64,000 nt of DNA from Flavobacteriales bacterium (GCA_025210805.1 JAOAQX010000006.1:1-64000); one strand, 5' to 3'. Counted from the stretch's first letter, positions 7,638 to 17,216 are shown. Numbers and translations: made by a program. Notes: generated by a model from the sequence alone, not told the origin.

Positions 7638-8408
7638 CTATTTCTTTTTAAATTTATTAATGGCATTTTTGGTAAAATCTGATAAAACAAGTTTTCCACT
7701 CATAGCGGCTCTTTCCATCAAGAGATCATCCCAGTGCTCGCATCCTTCCCAAAAAATTTGCTTGAGCAAGGTCATAGCTTCAGGATTTGAATTTGCAAGT
7801 GTGTTTGCCAGTTTTTCTATTTCGGCATCCATTTCTTCGGCAGTGTCAAAGAGATCTGTATAGAGTCCTTTTTCTTTTGCCCACTGTGCTGTTTGCCATT
7901 CTGTGGCATTTATTGCCAGCTGACTCATAGCTGAGGTTCCGATTTTACGCTCTACTGCTGGTCCTACCACAAAAGGCCCGATTCCTACAGCAAGTTCCGA
8001 GAGTTTTACAGCTGCATATTTTGTTGCAAAACAATAATCTGTTGCAGATGCCATTCCTACACCTCCACCTACGGCTTTTCCTTGTACGCGCCCAATAATG
8101 AGTTTTGGACATTTTCTGGCGGCATTGATTACATTGGCAAAACCTGAGAAAAATACTTTTCCTTCTTCCAAGTTTTCGATAGCAATCAACTCATCAAATG
8201 AAGCTCCTGCACAAAAAGCTCTTTCTCCAGCACTTTTTAGAACGATTACTAATACTTCGTCATTCTGCCCAAGCTCTGTGATGGTATTTGCCAATTTTGC
8301 CAATACTTTCCCTGGCAAAGAATTACTTAATGGATGATGAAACTCTACGGTGGCTATTTTATTTTGAATAGAAACTTCTACTCCACCTAAATTAATGGCG
8401 TTTTCCAT
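7638..8408 (-). CDS. Enoyl-CoA hydratase/isomerase (crotonase) family protein
   Basis: A 256-residue crotonase-fold protein. The oxyanion-hole region RAFCAGASFDEL and the glycine-rich GKAVGGGVGMA are clear, and one candidate catalytic Glu is present in LSELAVGIGP. The glutamate that follows the GGG motif in classical hydratases (GGGCELA) is replaced by Gly (GGGVGMA). A classical two-glutamate hydratase reaction is therefore unlikely, and an isomerase- or lyase-like activity on a CoA thioester is possible. The gene overlaps the upstream cvfB-like gene by 17 bases on the same strand, so the two are co-transcribed. The substrate cannot be read from the sequence. Confidence 0.85.
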   Translation of the reverse strand: MENAINLGGVEVSIQNKIATVEFHHPLSNSLPGKVLAKLANTITELGQNDEVLVIVLKSAGERAFCAGASFDELIAIENLEEGKVFFSGFANVINAARKCPKLIIGRVQGKAVGGGVGMASATDYCFATKYAAVKLSELAVGIGPFVVGPAVERKIGTSAMSQLAINATEWQTAQWAKEKGLYTDLFDTAEEMDAEIEKLANTLANSNPEAMTLLKQIFWEGCEHWDDLLMERAAMSGKLVLSDFTKNAINKFKKK

Positions 8409-9213
8409 GGTTCAATTTTGTTTTTGTAGGTTCTAATGTAATTAATTTCTCTTTATAAAGACTTCCCAATGCTCTTTTGAATGCCTTTTTACTCATTCCA
8501 AAATTTTCGGCAATTTCTGTAGGACAACTTTTATCTGTATAATCCATTTCTCCTTCATTTTCTTCCAAAAAATCTAGGATTACTTGGGCATTGTCATCTC
8601 GGGTTTCTTTTCTGTTTTGGTAGAGAATAATGTCTAGTTTTCCATCTTCTCTAATATGTTGTACAAAGGCTTTTCTACGCTCACCACGATAGAAATCTCC
8701 ATAAATCTGATCATGATAAATGAGTCCTTCGTATTTGTTATTCACAATACATTTTACACCTAATTCGGTTTCAGAATAGATTAAAATATCTACTTCTTGT
8801 CCTTCTTTTAGTTCGCTAGTATGTGCTTGAAAATGGTCTCTGTAATCTCCATAAGCAACTAGGGAGTCCTCATCATCGGTGGTGATATAGAAAATATAAT
8901 CTTTATCGATATCTAAATCGGTTTCGGCTTTCGCCAAAAGGTTTGGCTTTCTGTCCCACTCTACGAGGTACCCTTTTGGGTGAAAACCTACTACCTCAAG
9001 GATATCAAAATATGGGATCTTTTGATCCATAAGTCTTCTGCTGGCAATCCAGTTTTTATTATGATGTTGCCATAAGAATAATTCGTATTTCTCTCCTACT
9101 TCTAGCGGTCTTTCGTCTTCTGCTAGCGTACAGGTAATGGTATCTCTTTTGGTTTTGAGTACGAGTTTTTTTTCTTCTACAGAAATTACCTCGGCTTGTA
9201 TTGCTTGGTTCAT
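8392..9213 (-). CDS. S1-like RNA-binding protein, CvfB family
   Basis: A 273-residue protein with the layout of CvfB/YitL: S1-type OB-fold repeats through about residue 200 (for example VDILIYSETELGVKCIVNN and GLIYHDQIYGDFYRGERRKA), then a C-terminal winged helix (SCPTEIAENFGMSKKAFKRAL). Family members bind RNA and influence expression of virulence or surface factors in staphylococci. The role in Bacteroidota is unknown. It overlaps the crotonase gene by 17 bases and follows yaaA by 3 bases, so yaaA-cvfB-crotonase is probably one transcript. Confidence 0.85.
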   Translation of the reverse strand: MNQAIQAEVISVEEKKLVLKTKRDTITCTLAEDERPLEVGEKYELFLWQHHNKNWIASRRLMDQKIPYFDILEVVGFHPKGYLVEWDRKPNLLAKAETDLDIDKDYIFYITTDDEDSLVAYGDYRDHFQAHTSELKEGQEVDILIYSETELGVKCIVNNKYEGLIYHDQIYGDFYRGERRKAFVQHIREDGKLDIILYQNRKETRDDNAQVILDFLEENEGEMDYTDKSCPTEIAENFGMSKKAFKRALGSLYKEKLITLEPTKTKLNHGKRH

Positions 9214-9216
9214 CTT

Positions 9217-9987
9217 TTAGTTTCTATGAAAAATGATTTGTTTCTTTTGCTCATCAATCGAATCAAAATAATATCCATCGCTATCAAAATTACATAGTTT
9301 CTCAATGGTTTCTACTTTATTTTGAATCATATATCTCACCATCATTCCTCGGGCTTTTTTTGCATAAAAACTGATGATTTTATATACTCCGTTCTTTTCG
9401 TCTTTAAAAATTGGTGTCCAGATAGGTACCTGTATTTCCTTTGTATCTACTGCCTTAAAATATTCATTGGAAGCCAAATTTATTAAGGCTGTTCCATGGT
9501 GTTTTTTTAAGTTTTTTTGAATATTTTCCCCTAATCTATTCCCCCAAAATTCATAGAGGTTTTTCCCTCCTGAGTTTTCCATTTTTGTTCCCATTTCTAA
9601 TCGGTACGGGTAGATTAAATCTAGGGGTTTTAGCAATCCATAAAGCCCAGACAAAATAAAGGTAGATTCATTGAGTCTTTCCAGTTCTTCAGTAGAAAGA
9701 CTTACTGTCTCAAGGCCTTTATAAACATCGCCATTAAAGGCAAAAGCCGCAGGAATCGTTTGTTCTTCTGTATGTTTCTTTTTCCAGTTCTGATTTCTTT
9801 CGTAATTCAAATCTGATAGTTTCTCTGATAACTTCATTAGTTTCCCAAGTTCTTCAGGACTTTTAGATTTCAAGGTTTTCATCAAGTCATTGGCCTGAGC
9901 CAAAAACTGAGGCTGAGTGCTTTCAAACCCGGTGTTTTCCCAATTTTCATTGATGTTTTTTGCTGGTGAAATGATTGAAAGAAGCAT
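9217..9987 (-). CDS. yaaA: Peroxide stress protein YaaA family
   Basis: 256 residues from the ATG at 9987. An upstream frame would add seven residues, but the family begins exactly with a MLxxxSPAK motif, here MLLSIISPAKNINEN. The hallmark ILSGLYGLLKPLDLIYPYR is present near the middle. In Escherichia coli YaaA lowers free iron and DNA damage during hydrogen peroxide stress, acting in the cytoplasm. It is the first gene of the minus-strand group with the cvfB-like and crotonase genes. Confidence 0.9.
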   Translation of the reverse strand: MLLSIISPAKNINENWENTGFESTQPQFLAQANDLMKTLKSKSPEELGKLMKLSEKLSDLNYERNQNWKKKHTEEQTIPAAFAFNGDVYKGLETVSLSTEELERLNESTFILSGLYGLLKPLDLIYPYRLEMGTKMENSGGKNLYEFWGNRLGENIQKNLKKHHGTALINLASNEYFKAVDTKEIQVPIWTPIFKDEKNGVYKIISFYAKKARGMMVRYMIQNKVETIEKLCNFDSDGYYFDSIDEQKKQIIFHRN

Positions 9988-10080
9988 GATTGACAAATTT
10001 TCGTGCAAGTTACGATATTAAAGTACAAACATTCACAATTCAATAAGTCATTCATAACTCAATCCATAACCCAGAATTTA

Positions 10081-10530
10081 ATGGTTCGCTCCTATGGAGC
10101 GATATTTACTCTTCATATTTTTTATCTACATACCTTATAGCTCCTATGGAGCTGTTTTTTTCGATATCGTATGATATTCTACATACGGTATGGCTCCTAT
10201 GGAGCTGACTTTTTTTTGATATTGCATGATATTCTACATACGGTATGGCTCCTATAGAGCGATATTTACGTTCATATTTTTTATATACATACCATATAGC
10301 TCCCATGGAGCTGTTTTTTTTGATATCGTATGATATTCTACATACGGTATAGCTCATTTGGAGCGATATTTACGTTCATATTTTTCATCTACATACCGTA
10401 TAGCTCCTATGGAGCTGTTTTTTTTGATATCATGATATCTTGCTCCAGAGGAGCAACCTATTTGTAGCCCCATTTGATACATCCCTTGTGCTCCAGAGGA
10501 GCATCCTGTTTGTAGCCCCAGCGGGGTGAT
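10081..10530. repeat. Array of REP-like palindromes (left of the transposase)
   Basis: About nine imperfect palindromes of the GCTCCTATGGAGC type occur at roughly 40-60-base intervals (near 10088, 10140, 10193, 10248, 10309, 10351, 10403, 10442 and 10490). The spacers are related, containing CTACATACGGTAT, GATATCGTATGATATT and GATATTTACGTTCATA. Units alternate in orientation. The last two carry GCTCCAGAGGAGC and TTTGTAGCCCC. The open frame across 10106-10357 is only repeat translation. Confidence 0.85.
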
Positions 10531-10533
10531 CCG

Positions 10534-10995
10534 TTAATCTATCCATTCGAATAAATATTTTTCATTGTAGTCAACCTCAAATTTTTTCAAAAAATCAAGA
10601 TATTCTTCTTCAAATGTCTTCTTGTTATGGTGTTCTTCTTGGTTAAGTATGTAATTTATTACATTATCTAATTGACTTTTGGAATAAGAAAATGCGCCAA
10701 ACCCCTCTTGCCAACTAAATTTATGTTGAATCCAATTATTGTCAGAAATGTATTTTGAAGAACCTGCCTTTATATCTCTCACTAAATCTGAGATACTGAT
10801 ATTGGGCTTTAATCCTACAAGCAAATGTATATGATCTGGCATTGCAAAAATGGCAAGTAGTTTTTGATTTCTATTGCTAACTATTCCTGTTATGTATTTA
10901 TGTAATTCTTCACGGTGTTTTTTGGGGATAAGATTTTGTCTTCCTTTTACCGTAAAAACAATTTGAACATACAATTGGGTATAAGTATTGGCCAT
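10534..10995 (-). CDS. IS200-like HUH transposase, REP-associated (RAYT-like)
   Basis: A 153-residue Y1 transposase-family protein. The HUH metal motif is H55-I56-H57 in MPDHIHLLV, and the likely catalytic tyrosine is Y115 in NVINYILNQEEHH. The length and motifs fit TnpA of the IS200/IS605 group and its domesticated REP-associated relatives (RAYTs). No TnpB and no clear IS ends are present. Instead the gene sits between two clusters of GCTCC...GGAGC palindromes, the expected layout of a RAYT with its REP/BIME sequences. The enzyme would cut and join single-stranded DNA at these hairpins. The frame appears intact. Confidence 0.9.
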   Translation of the reverse strand: MANTYTQLYVQIVFTVKGRQNLIPKKHREELHKYITGIVSNRNQKLLAIFAMPDHIHLLVGLKPNISISDLVRDIKAGSSKYISDNNWIQHKFSWQEGFGAFSYSKSQLDNVINYILNQEEHHNKKTFEEEYLDFLKKFEVDYNEKYLFEWID

Positions 10996-11007
10996 TTTAC
11001 TGATTTT

Positions 11008-11235
11008 AGTTCGCTCCTATGGAGCTGTATTTACATTCGCATTTTTTATCTACATACAATATGGCTCCTACGGAGCTAGTTTGTTGGCTATCATACGCTA
11101 TGTCGTTTACTACAGTGGAGCATCCTGTTTTTTTATTCACAGACATACAGCATGAGTATGGCTCCTACGGAGCTGGTTTGCGGGATATCACACGCTATGG
11201 CATTTGCTACAGTGGAGCATCCTGTTTGTAGCCGG
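11008..11235. repeat. REP-like palindromes (right of the transposase)
   Basis: CGCTCCTATGGAGC occurs near 11014, and GGCTCCTACGGAGCT near 11063 and 11158. A unit of about 74 bases (11058-11130 and 11157-11232) is duplicated and ends in ACAGTGGAGCATCCTGTTT. The palindromes are of the same kind as on the other side of the transposase gene. Confidence 0.85.
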
Positions 11236-11252
11236 TTATATACTATAAACAG

Positions 11253-14200
11253 TTATTTCACAATCACAATATGTTCTGTTTGGGAGAATTCACCGGGTTT
11301 TGTAAAGGTGAGGATATAAGACCCTGAAGCTAAAACACCTTGTATATTAATTTGATTAAGATCACTTTTTAGCTTTTGGTATAAGATAAATTTCCCTTCA
11401 ATAGAATATACACGCATTTCTACCTGATCATAAAGAGAAATCACTCCAAAAACACCATTATTGGGATTAGGATACACCAGAAATTCAATTTCTTTTCCTC
11501 CTGGGAGTTCTTCTGACTTAGGATTGTCTGGAGTATAACTTTTGTTTCGGTATAAGATATGATGATCTCCGTAGTTGTAACTATAATGTGGAATATGTCT
11601 CTTAGCATAAATATCGAAATCATTATCAAAATCAAAATCCATAAATCGCAAGGTATAGTCCTCTTTTGGAGCTTGTGAAGTGATAAGCTCACCCATGCTA
11701 AACTCTTGCAAACCGTCATTATAAAACCACGCAATGGTTTGGTCTTTTTTACTTAGAATATCCAAATATCCATCTTGATTGATATCAAATATTTGGGAAA
11801 TAGTTCCTACTTGATTGGAAAGCTCGTGTTTTTCAAAGTCTAAATTTCCTGTATTTTCATACCAAGCTAAGGAGCTAATGATATCAAAGTCTCCATCTTG
11901 GTCAAAGTCAATAATTTGTTTAACCACTACGTTGGAATCTATAGTATTGTAATAGCTTACCGTATTAGAGCCATCGTTTTTTAACAAAATCAAATCAGAT
12001 GATTCATTTTCGAAAAATGCAAGTACATCTTTATGACCATCATTGTCAAAATCCTTTGCAAAAGTTGCTGATTCATAGAAGAAAAAATACTTATCCTTTG
12101 GTAATTCGTGACCTATATAGAGTAATGTATCCATTGGCCCCACAGAGTCAGCTGAGATATTTTCTCGCCAACTCATTCCATTATTATAAACAAAATCATA
12201 ATCCCCATCTGCATCAATATCTTCATAGTACGATAATCTTACTAAATGCTCAGGGAGTCTATAGACGCCATAAGATGTATCATGGTGATTAATTAGTGCA
12301 AAATACTCATCCTGCCTTATATGATTACCCACAATATCTTTGTAGCCATCATGATTGAGATCCATCGTTTTGGTGACTGATGAGCTTCCTTCTCCTGTAC
12401 TACCTGGTATTGTAAAAACTCCTGGATATCCGGCAACGGGTTTGAGATTCACTCCATTCTTATGGTCAATTCTGAGTGTTTGGTGCGGTCGATACTGAGA
12501 ATGATTAATATTCGTGATGGCTCCACTATGTTTCATGGGCTCAAAAAAGCCTACTGGATCATAGCAGGAAATATATTCTTTAGCAAATGTGATGGAGTCC
12601 TTTTCTCCGTTATTAAAAAGAACCACTATTTGATCTTTTGACATTCCATTATAATAATTATTGGTACTGTAAACAATGTCTTTATTTCCATCTTGGTTGA
12701 TATCATATATTTTGGCATTGCCGACATAGGATTGATAAATTGTAACAGAATGCCAATTATAAATGGTCCTTTGGGTATAATTAAAACTGGAATCTGAAAG
12801 ATATAAATCTATACGGGTTTTTGAAGTTTTAGACCCCGTAGAGACAATAAAATCCATAAAACCATCATTGTTTAAATCTCCGAAGTCAAATTGATGATTA
12901 AATGGGTAAATAAAGTACCCTGCATAAAGACCATTTTCACCAAAAGGAGCGTATAATTCCTGAAAATTCCCAACGGAATCTTTTATATACATATATAAAT
13001 TTGTGTACAATACATCCGAAAATTTACTGGTATAACGTATTTCATATTCATCTAAATCTCCATCTTCATCCAAATCAATTTCCTTAGATTTTTCTTCCTT
13101 TTTATAAGGGTGAATAATCCGTTGGTAACCACTTTTTAATTTTACAAAAGCATATTTTTCATTTACGAGAATATCTAAAAGTCCATTATTATCAATATCT
13201 TTCAGTTCGAAATTCTCGATTTTCATTGTATCACTTACTAAAATCTCTTTATAATGATTGGCTGTAGTTTGTTCTAGGCTATAAAGCAATGTTTCATTTT
13301 CAGAAAGTACTACCATATCCAAATCACCATCTTGATCGAAATCTACCATTTGAAAATCACCAGGATTCGGTACAAAAGTTCCTAAAGTAATAGGTTCGTA
13401 ATCATTTTCTTCGTTCTCCAAGAAGACTAATTCATAATGCACTGTACTGTCGCACTGGTATTGGGTGGTGAAGGTAGTTGTTATTTCTGTATTGGACGTA
13501 TAAACTACACCATTGATATAGTATTCGTTCTTATAAGTTTCTATATATTGTGAACTTTCTTGGGGTTGAGGGCGTGTTTGTAGGTTAAGTATTATCAACG
13601 AATCACACCCATACTGATTAGTCAACAATACTTCATATTGCCCAGAGTTACTAAAAGAGCTATTACCTATGGAGTATTGATTCCCTTCGCAAATAACTTC
13701 AGCGATATGAGTGGTGTCTTTTGGAATAAATTGAATATAATTCACCAAAATAGTATCGTTGGCTAAACTATCAATATAGGTATTAGACTCCGTTATGGTT
13801 TCTCCCGAAGAATGGGTATAAAATGAATCACAAACATGGAGGTTTTTAATGATTATTTTGTTGTTATTGGTAATATTTTGGTGAACGAGATTATTATTTA
13901 CACTTACTAAATCAAGCTTTCCATCTTGGTTATAGTCTTCTGTTTTCAAGGGCGCATTCACTGCTCTATTTCCATAAAATTTTATTTGATTTGTCACCTG
14001 CAATTGATGATTTTGGTCAAATTTCAGAATATGGTGTTTCACCATCTTATTGACTGAAGTATGATATAATATCTCTAACTGATTATCGTGATCAAAATCA
14101 AATAGCACTAATTTAGAAAAATGGTGATGGGATAAAAAAATGATTCTAGGAGGAAGAAGACTGGTATTGTTCACATTTTCTATCAAGTAAATTTTACTCT

Positions 14201-14963
14201 GGTCATGATAAATAAGATCCAAATCGTTATCTTGATCAAAGTCTATCTGGTGAAAATCGTTTCTGGAGCGTATTCTTCTTTTATAAAAAGGTATTGGGTC
14301 AATAATTCCTGCCCCATTATTTAAAAATATTATACAATTATCAGAAGAGATACTTGTTTCAGAAATAAAAATAGCCAAATCTAGGTGATCATCCCCGTTA
14401 ATATCCATCATTCGCCAACTACCTCCATAAATATAAGGAATATGAGAATTAGCATTAAAAATGCTTTGCCCTTGGCTAAAAGTTAGATTTCCAAGGTTTT
14501 TGTAAAACACGATAGAATCAAAATAATTTTGCACAATATCCTGATAACCATCGCCATCAAAATCATGAAATATATCATATTCATAGATTGGAATAGAATT
14601 CACACTAGCCGTATCAAAAACACCAGAGCCATTGTTTTGAAATATCATGGTTAGCCCAGACTTGTATATCATTATTTCAGATTGTCCATCATTATTTAAA
14701 TCTACTATTTTGGTGTGCCACTTATACCATGGAAGTGTAGATCCAATAAAGTTTGTATCCGAAAGATCCTGTGGGGAATCAAACCACATAACAAAGGTAT
14801 CCGCTATAACGAAATAATCATCATCTCCATCATGATCAATATCTTCTACTTTATGAAAAAGCCCTAAAGAAGGAGCGTTTAAGCTTTGAGAAAGATACTC
14901 TTGGCTATAAGCCAAAAACGAGGTACTGATGAGTAATAAATATAAAAAAACTACTTTTTTCAT
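11253..14963 (-). CDS. Large secreted FG-GAP/VCBS-repeat protein with T9SS sorting domain
   Basis: 1236 residues. A signal peptide (VVFLYLLLISTSFLAYSQ) precedes many FG-GAP-like repeats with calcium-binding DxDxDG loops (DIDHDGDDDY, DLNNDGQSEI, DFDGDGYQDI, DFDQDGDLDMVV, DINQDGYLDIL), arranged as two blocks. Between them, at about residues 370-510, lies a segment with ICEGNQYSIG and QYGCDSLI motifs of the kind common in Bacteroidota surface proteins. The C-terminus has the type A T9SS sorting domain (VYPNPNNGVFGV ... GSYILTF). The protein is presumably exported across both membranes and attached or released. FG-GAP repeats form beta-propellers that often bind ligands or partners. No catalytic domain was seen. 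Confidence 0.9.
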   Translation of the reverse strand: MKKVVFLYLLLISTSFLAYSQEYLSQSLNAPSLGLFHKVEDIDHDGDDDYFVIADTFVMWFDSPQDLSDTNFIGSTLPWYKWHTKIVDLNNDGQSEIMIYKSGLTMIFQNNGSGVFDTASVNSIPIYEYDIFHDFDGDGYQDIVQNYFDSIVFYKNLGNLTFSQGQSIFNANSHIPYIYGGSWRMMDINGDDHLDLAIFISETSISSDNCIIFLNNGAGIIDPIPFYKRRIRSRNDFHQIDFDQDNDLDLIYHDQSKIYLIENVNNTSLLPPRIIFLSHHHFSKLVLFDFDHDNQLEILYHTSVNKMVKHHILKFDQNHQLQVTNQIKFYGNRAVNAPLKTEDYNQDGKLDLVSVNNNLVHQNITNNNKIIIKNLHVCDSFYTHSSGETITESNTYIDSLANDTILVNYIQFIPKDTTHIAEVICEGNQYSIGNSSFSNSGQYEVLLTNQYGCDSLIILNLQTRPQPQESSQYIETYKNEYYINGVVYTSNTEITTTFTTQYQCDSTVHYELVFLENEENDYEPITLGTFVPNPGDFQMVDFDQDGDLDMVVLSENETLLYSLEQTTANHYKEILVSDTMKIENFELKDIDNNGLLDILVNEKYAFVKLKSGYQRIIHPYKKEEKSKEIDLDEDGDLDEYEIRYTSKFSDVLYTNLYMYIKDSVGNFQELYAPFGENGLYAGYFIYPFNHQFDFGDLNNDGFMDFIVSTGSKTSKTRIDLYLSDSSFNYTQRTIYNWHSVTIYQSYVGNAKIYDINQDGNKDIVYSTNNYYNGMSKDQIVVLFNNGEKDSITFAKEYISCYDPVGFFEPMKHSGAITNINHSQYRPHQTLRIDHKNGVNLKPVAGYPGVFTIPGSTGEGSSSVTKTMDLNHDGYKDIVGNHIRQDEYFALINHHDTSYGVYRLPEHLVRLSYYEDIDADGDYDFVYNNGMSWRENISADSVGPMDTLLYIGHELPKDKYFFFYESATFAKDFDNDGHKDVLAFFENESSDLILLKNDGSNTVSYYNTIDSNVVVKQIIDFDQDGDFDIISSLAWYENTGNLDFEKHELSNQVGTISQIFDINQDGYLDILSKKDQTIAWFYNDGLQEFSMGELITSQAPKEDYTLRFMDFDFDNDFDIYAKRHIPHYSYNYGDHHILYRNKSYTPDNPKSEELPGGKEIEFLVYPNPNNGVFGVISLYDQVEMRVYSIEGKFILYQKLKSDLNQINIQGVLASGSYILTFTKPGEFSQTEHIVIVK

Positions 14964-15079
14964 TTTTCAATTGGTTAAGAATAGGGAAAATAGTCTTTTA
15001 TATTGGGTTTCACATGCAATATTCGATAAAATATTGATATACAATGTTCATACGCACAAAAGATCCGTTTTCTTAAAGG

Positions 15080-15967
15080 TCAATTTTTCTTCAATAAAAG
15101 GTCTATTTGGGTGTTTTTTTCCAGAAATACTAAAAATTCCTCTTTGCGAACTCCGTTGGAAATGGATAATGAGGTTGTGTTCATTTTTATACGACCTTCA
15201 TTTAGTGCTTTAATTTGAATTCTATTATTTTGATTTTTTAGCGGAATGTTTAACAAGGTATTTTGAGAAGAAATAAGCCCCGAAAACACTTCCGCTCCAT
15301 TGAGGGAAACACTCACGGAATCATTATCATTATTTGCAAAATCCCAAAGGCTTAGCTCTATGAAGTCTTTATTCCACAAGAAACTTAATTTTTCACCTTT
15401 TTCTACCCTTGTCTTACGTTTTCTTGAAACCAGCTCTGAACTTGTTTTGATAGTCTTAAGTTCTTGAGAAGAAATTCGGCCTTTTTTTGCCATTTTCTCA
15501 GCTTGAGCAATGAGCTTTTTTTGAAACACCTCTATTCTTTCAGCATTGGTTAATTGCATTTTCCCAGAAACACAGGGACTTCCATCTGGATAAGAGCTTT
15601 GGAAATCAAAAGATATTTTTTTAGCTTCTTTTCTTTTAAATGGAATTTCAAATTGAAGATTACAAAATATATTAGGATCTAATTCAGACTTTGTATAGAT
15701 GATTGAAGACTCATGAAGGAATAAAATTTTCTTTTCCCGATCTAAAAAACCAATAATTTCAGACTTTGTTTCATCAATATCCATGATATTAGATAAACTA
15801 TAACCTCGAACTGAGTCTTTTTTATCAATATAATAATCTAAATAATATGAAATAGGAGCAGTTTCCTCTATCTCTATTATCCCCATAAATGTATGAGATG
15901 TATTTTGGGCAATAAGTAGTTTAGTATTGAATAATATCGATATAATGCAGAAAATTAGTAATTTCAT
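15080..15967 (-). CDS. Exported protein of unknown function
   Basis: 295 residues with a signal peptide (LLIFCIISILFNTKLLIAQ). The central part is Lys-rich and helical. The C-terminal third contains FIELSLWDFANNDNDSVSVS, followed by a beta-rich stretch, which resembles a small beta-sandwich module found in other Bacteroidota secreted proteins. No enzyme motif is seen. Its start codon lies only 27 bases from the start of the divergently transcribed TM2-domain gene, so the two could share control. Confidence 0.6.
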   Translation of the reverse strand: MKLLIFCIISILFNTKLLIAQNTSHTFMGIIEIEETAPISYYLDYYIDKKDSVRGYSLSNIMDIDETKSEIIGFLDREKKILFLHESSIIYTKSELDPNIFCNLQFEIPFKRKEAKKISFDFQSSYPDGSPCVSGKMQLTNAERIEVFQKKLIAQAEKMAKKGRISSQELKTIKTSSELVSRKRKTRVEKGEKLSFLWNKDFIELSLWDFANNDNDSVSVSLNGAEVFSGLISSQNTLLNIPLKNQNNRIQIKALNEGRIKMNTTSLSISNGVRKEEFLVFLEKNTQIDLLLKKN

Positions 15968-15994
15968 CGCAAAGATTTAATAATTATCAAAAAT

Positions 15995-16405
15995 ATGAAA
16001 AAACTGATTATGGGTTTACTCCTATTTCTCGGAGTGATTAACACAGAAATTTCTACCGCTGCCATTCCTGTTAAGAAGACAAATACGGAGTTTGTTATGT
16101 CTGAGTTTGTTTCCAACTCAAAAGTATCTACTTTTGATGTTTCTGAATTAGCAGAAATTCAAAAAATCAATGAGGAAGCTATCGCTGTAGAACATGCTAA
16201 AAATGATGAGAAAAGCTGGACAATCGCAGTTCTTCTCGTTGTTTTTCTTGGAATACTTGGAATTCATCGTTTCTATTTAGGCTATCCCACAATAGGAATT
16301 ATACAATTGTTAACCATTGGCGGTCTAGGTATTTGGTTTCTAATTGACTTCATTAGAGTGATTACTAGAGATCTACAACCTAAAAATGATAGCTATAAAG
16401 ATTAA
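15995..16405 (+). CDS. TM2 domain-containing membrane protein
   Basis: 136 residues. After an N-terminal signal-like segment and a linker, residues about 73-130 form a TM2 domain: two membrane helices joined by a short turn with the hallmark LGIHRFYLGYPTIGIIQLL. TM2 proteins occur in all domains, and their biochemical role is poorly known. It is followed after about 50 bases by two paralogous beta-barrel genes in the same direction, which suggests a common envelope-related unit. Confidence 0.85.
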   Translation: MKKLIMGLLLFLGVINTEISTAAIPVKKTNTEFVMSEFVSNSKVSTFDVSELAEIQKINEEAIAVEHAKNDEKSWTIAVLLVVFLGILGIHRFYLGYPTIGIIQLLTIGGLGIWFLIDFIRVITRDLQPKNDSYKD

Positions 16406-16456
16406 TGATTATTAAAAAATCATTCTAAGTCATTTATTGCAATCTCATAAAAGAAA

Positions 16457-17197
16457 ATGAAAAAATATTTTACAGATATGAAGAAAATAACAATCGTTTT
16501 TTTACTTTTATTTTTTATCAAAGCAGAAGCTCAAACTGGCTCCACTGACAACTTCATGCAAGGGAGGAAATATTTTGGATCCCTAGTATTCTCTCCTTTT
16601 CATAAGGATTATATGGCATCAAATGTAAATATATCCGTAGGAGGAATGGTGAGTCCTAAACTCGCCTTGGCATTTGATTATTACATCATTGGCGCTAGTA
16701 GTAAAGACATGTATTTAGAAGGTAATATTTCCAACACAGAATTACAATCAGGAAGTTTTAGCTTTGGTGTATTTGCAAGGTATTATGCATTCAAAGGTTT
16801 ATACGGTGCTTTAGGTTCAAAATATCATACAAACTTCCAACAACACTATTCTACTATTACGAACACTTCTCTTCTTTTGGATAAAAACGGAAATCCTGTT
16901 CAAGACGAAAATGGAAATATTGTTTATACTCCTCAGAATAAAAAAATTAAATATGAATTAATCAGCGAATCTCTAGAATACTATATCGGAGTGGGATACA
17001 CACAAAGATTAATAGATGGATTTGCTATTGATATCATGCCTAAACTTTCGATACTTAGTGGTAAAAGAGACCAAGTGATTAAGGAGAAAAATAATGGATC
17101 AAATGGTGATATGGAATATTTTTACCACATCCAAGATGATGTTTCTTTTACTGAGATGATTATGGGCTGTCAATTTAGATTGATGTACTTCTTTTAA
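16457..17197 (+). CDS. Outer-membrane beta-barrel family protein, paralogue 1
   Basis: 246 residues from ATG 16457. An alternative ATG at 16478 (MKKITIVFLLLFFIKAEAQ) gives a more usual signal peptide. The mature protein has alternating polar/aromatic strands and ends in an aromatic residue (QFRLMYFF), typical of eight-strand-type porin-fold outer-membrane proteins. It carries the segment KNGNPVQDENGNIVYTPQNK, closely paralleled in the next gene (QGDFVLDAAGNTLYAIST). The two genes are 19 bases apart and evidently arose by duplication. The function is unknown. Confidence 0.7.
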   Translation: MKKYFTDMKKITIVFLLLFFIKAEAQTGSTDNFMQGRKYFGSLVFSPFHKDYMASNVNISVGGMVSPKLALAFDYYIIGASSKDMYLEGNISNTELQSGSFSFGVFARYYAFKGLYGALGSKYHTNFQQHYSTITNTSLLLDKNGNPVQDENGNIVYTPQNKKIKYELISESLEYYIGVGYTQRLIDGFAIDIMPKLSILSGKRDQVIKEKNNGSNGDMEYFYHIQDDVSFTEMIMGCQFRLMYFF

Positions 17198-17216
17198 TTA
17201 AAAAAATAACATAACA

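Noticed and set aside
10106-10357. An 83-residue minus-strand open frame
   Set aside because: Its translation merely repeats the palindrome units (SYTVCRISYDI, GAI.YV) and has no independent protein character.
10081-11235. Possible CRISPR array
   Set aside because: Units are themselves palindromic, alternate in orientation, and the spacers between them are similar to each other. No cas genes are present.
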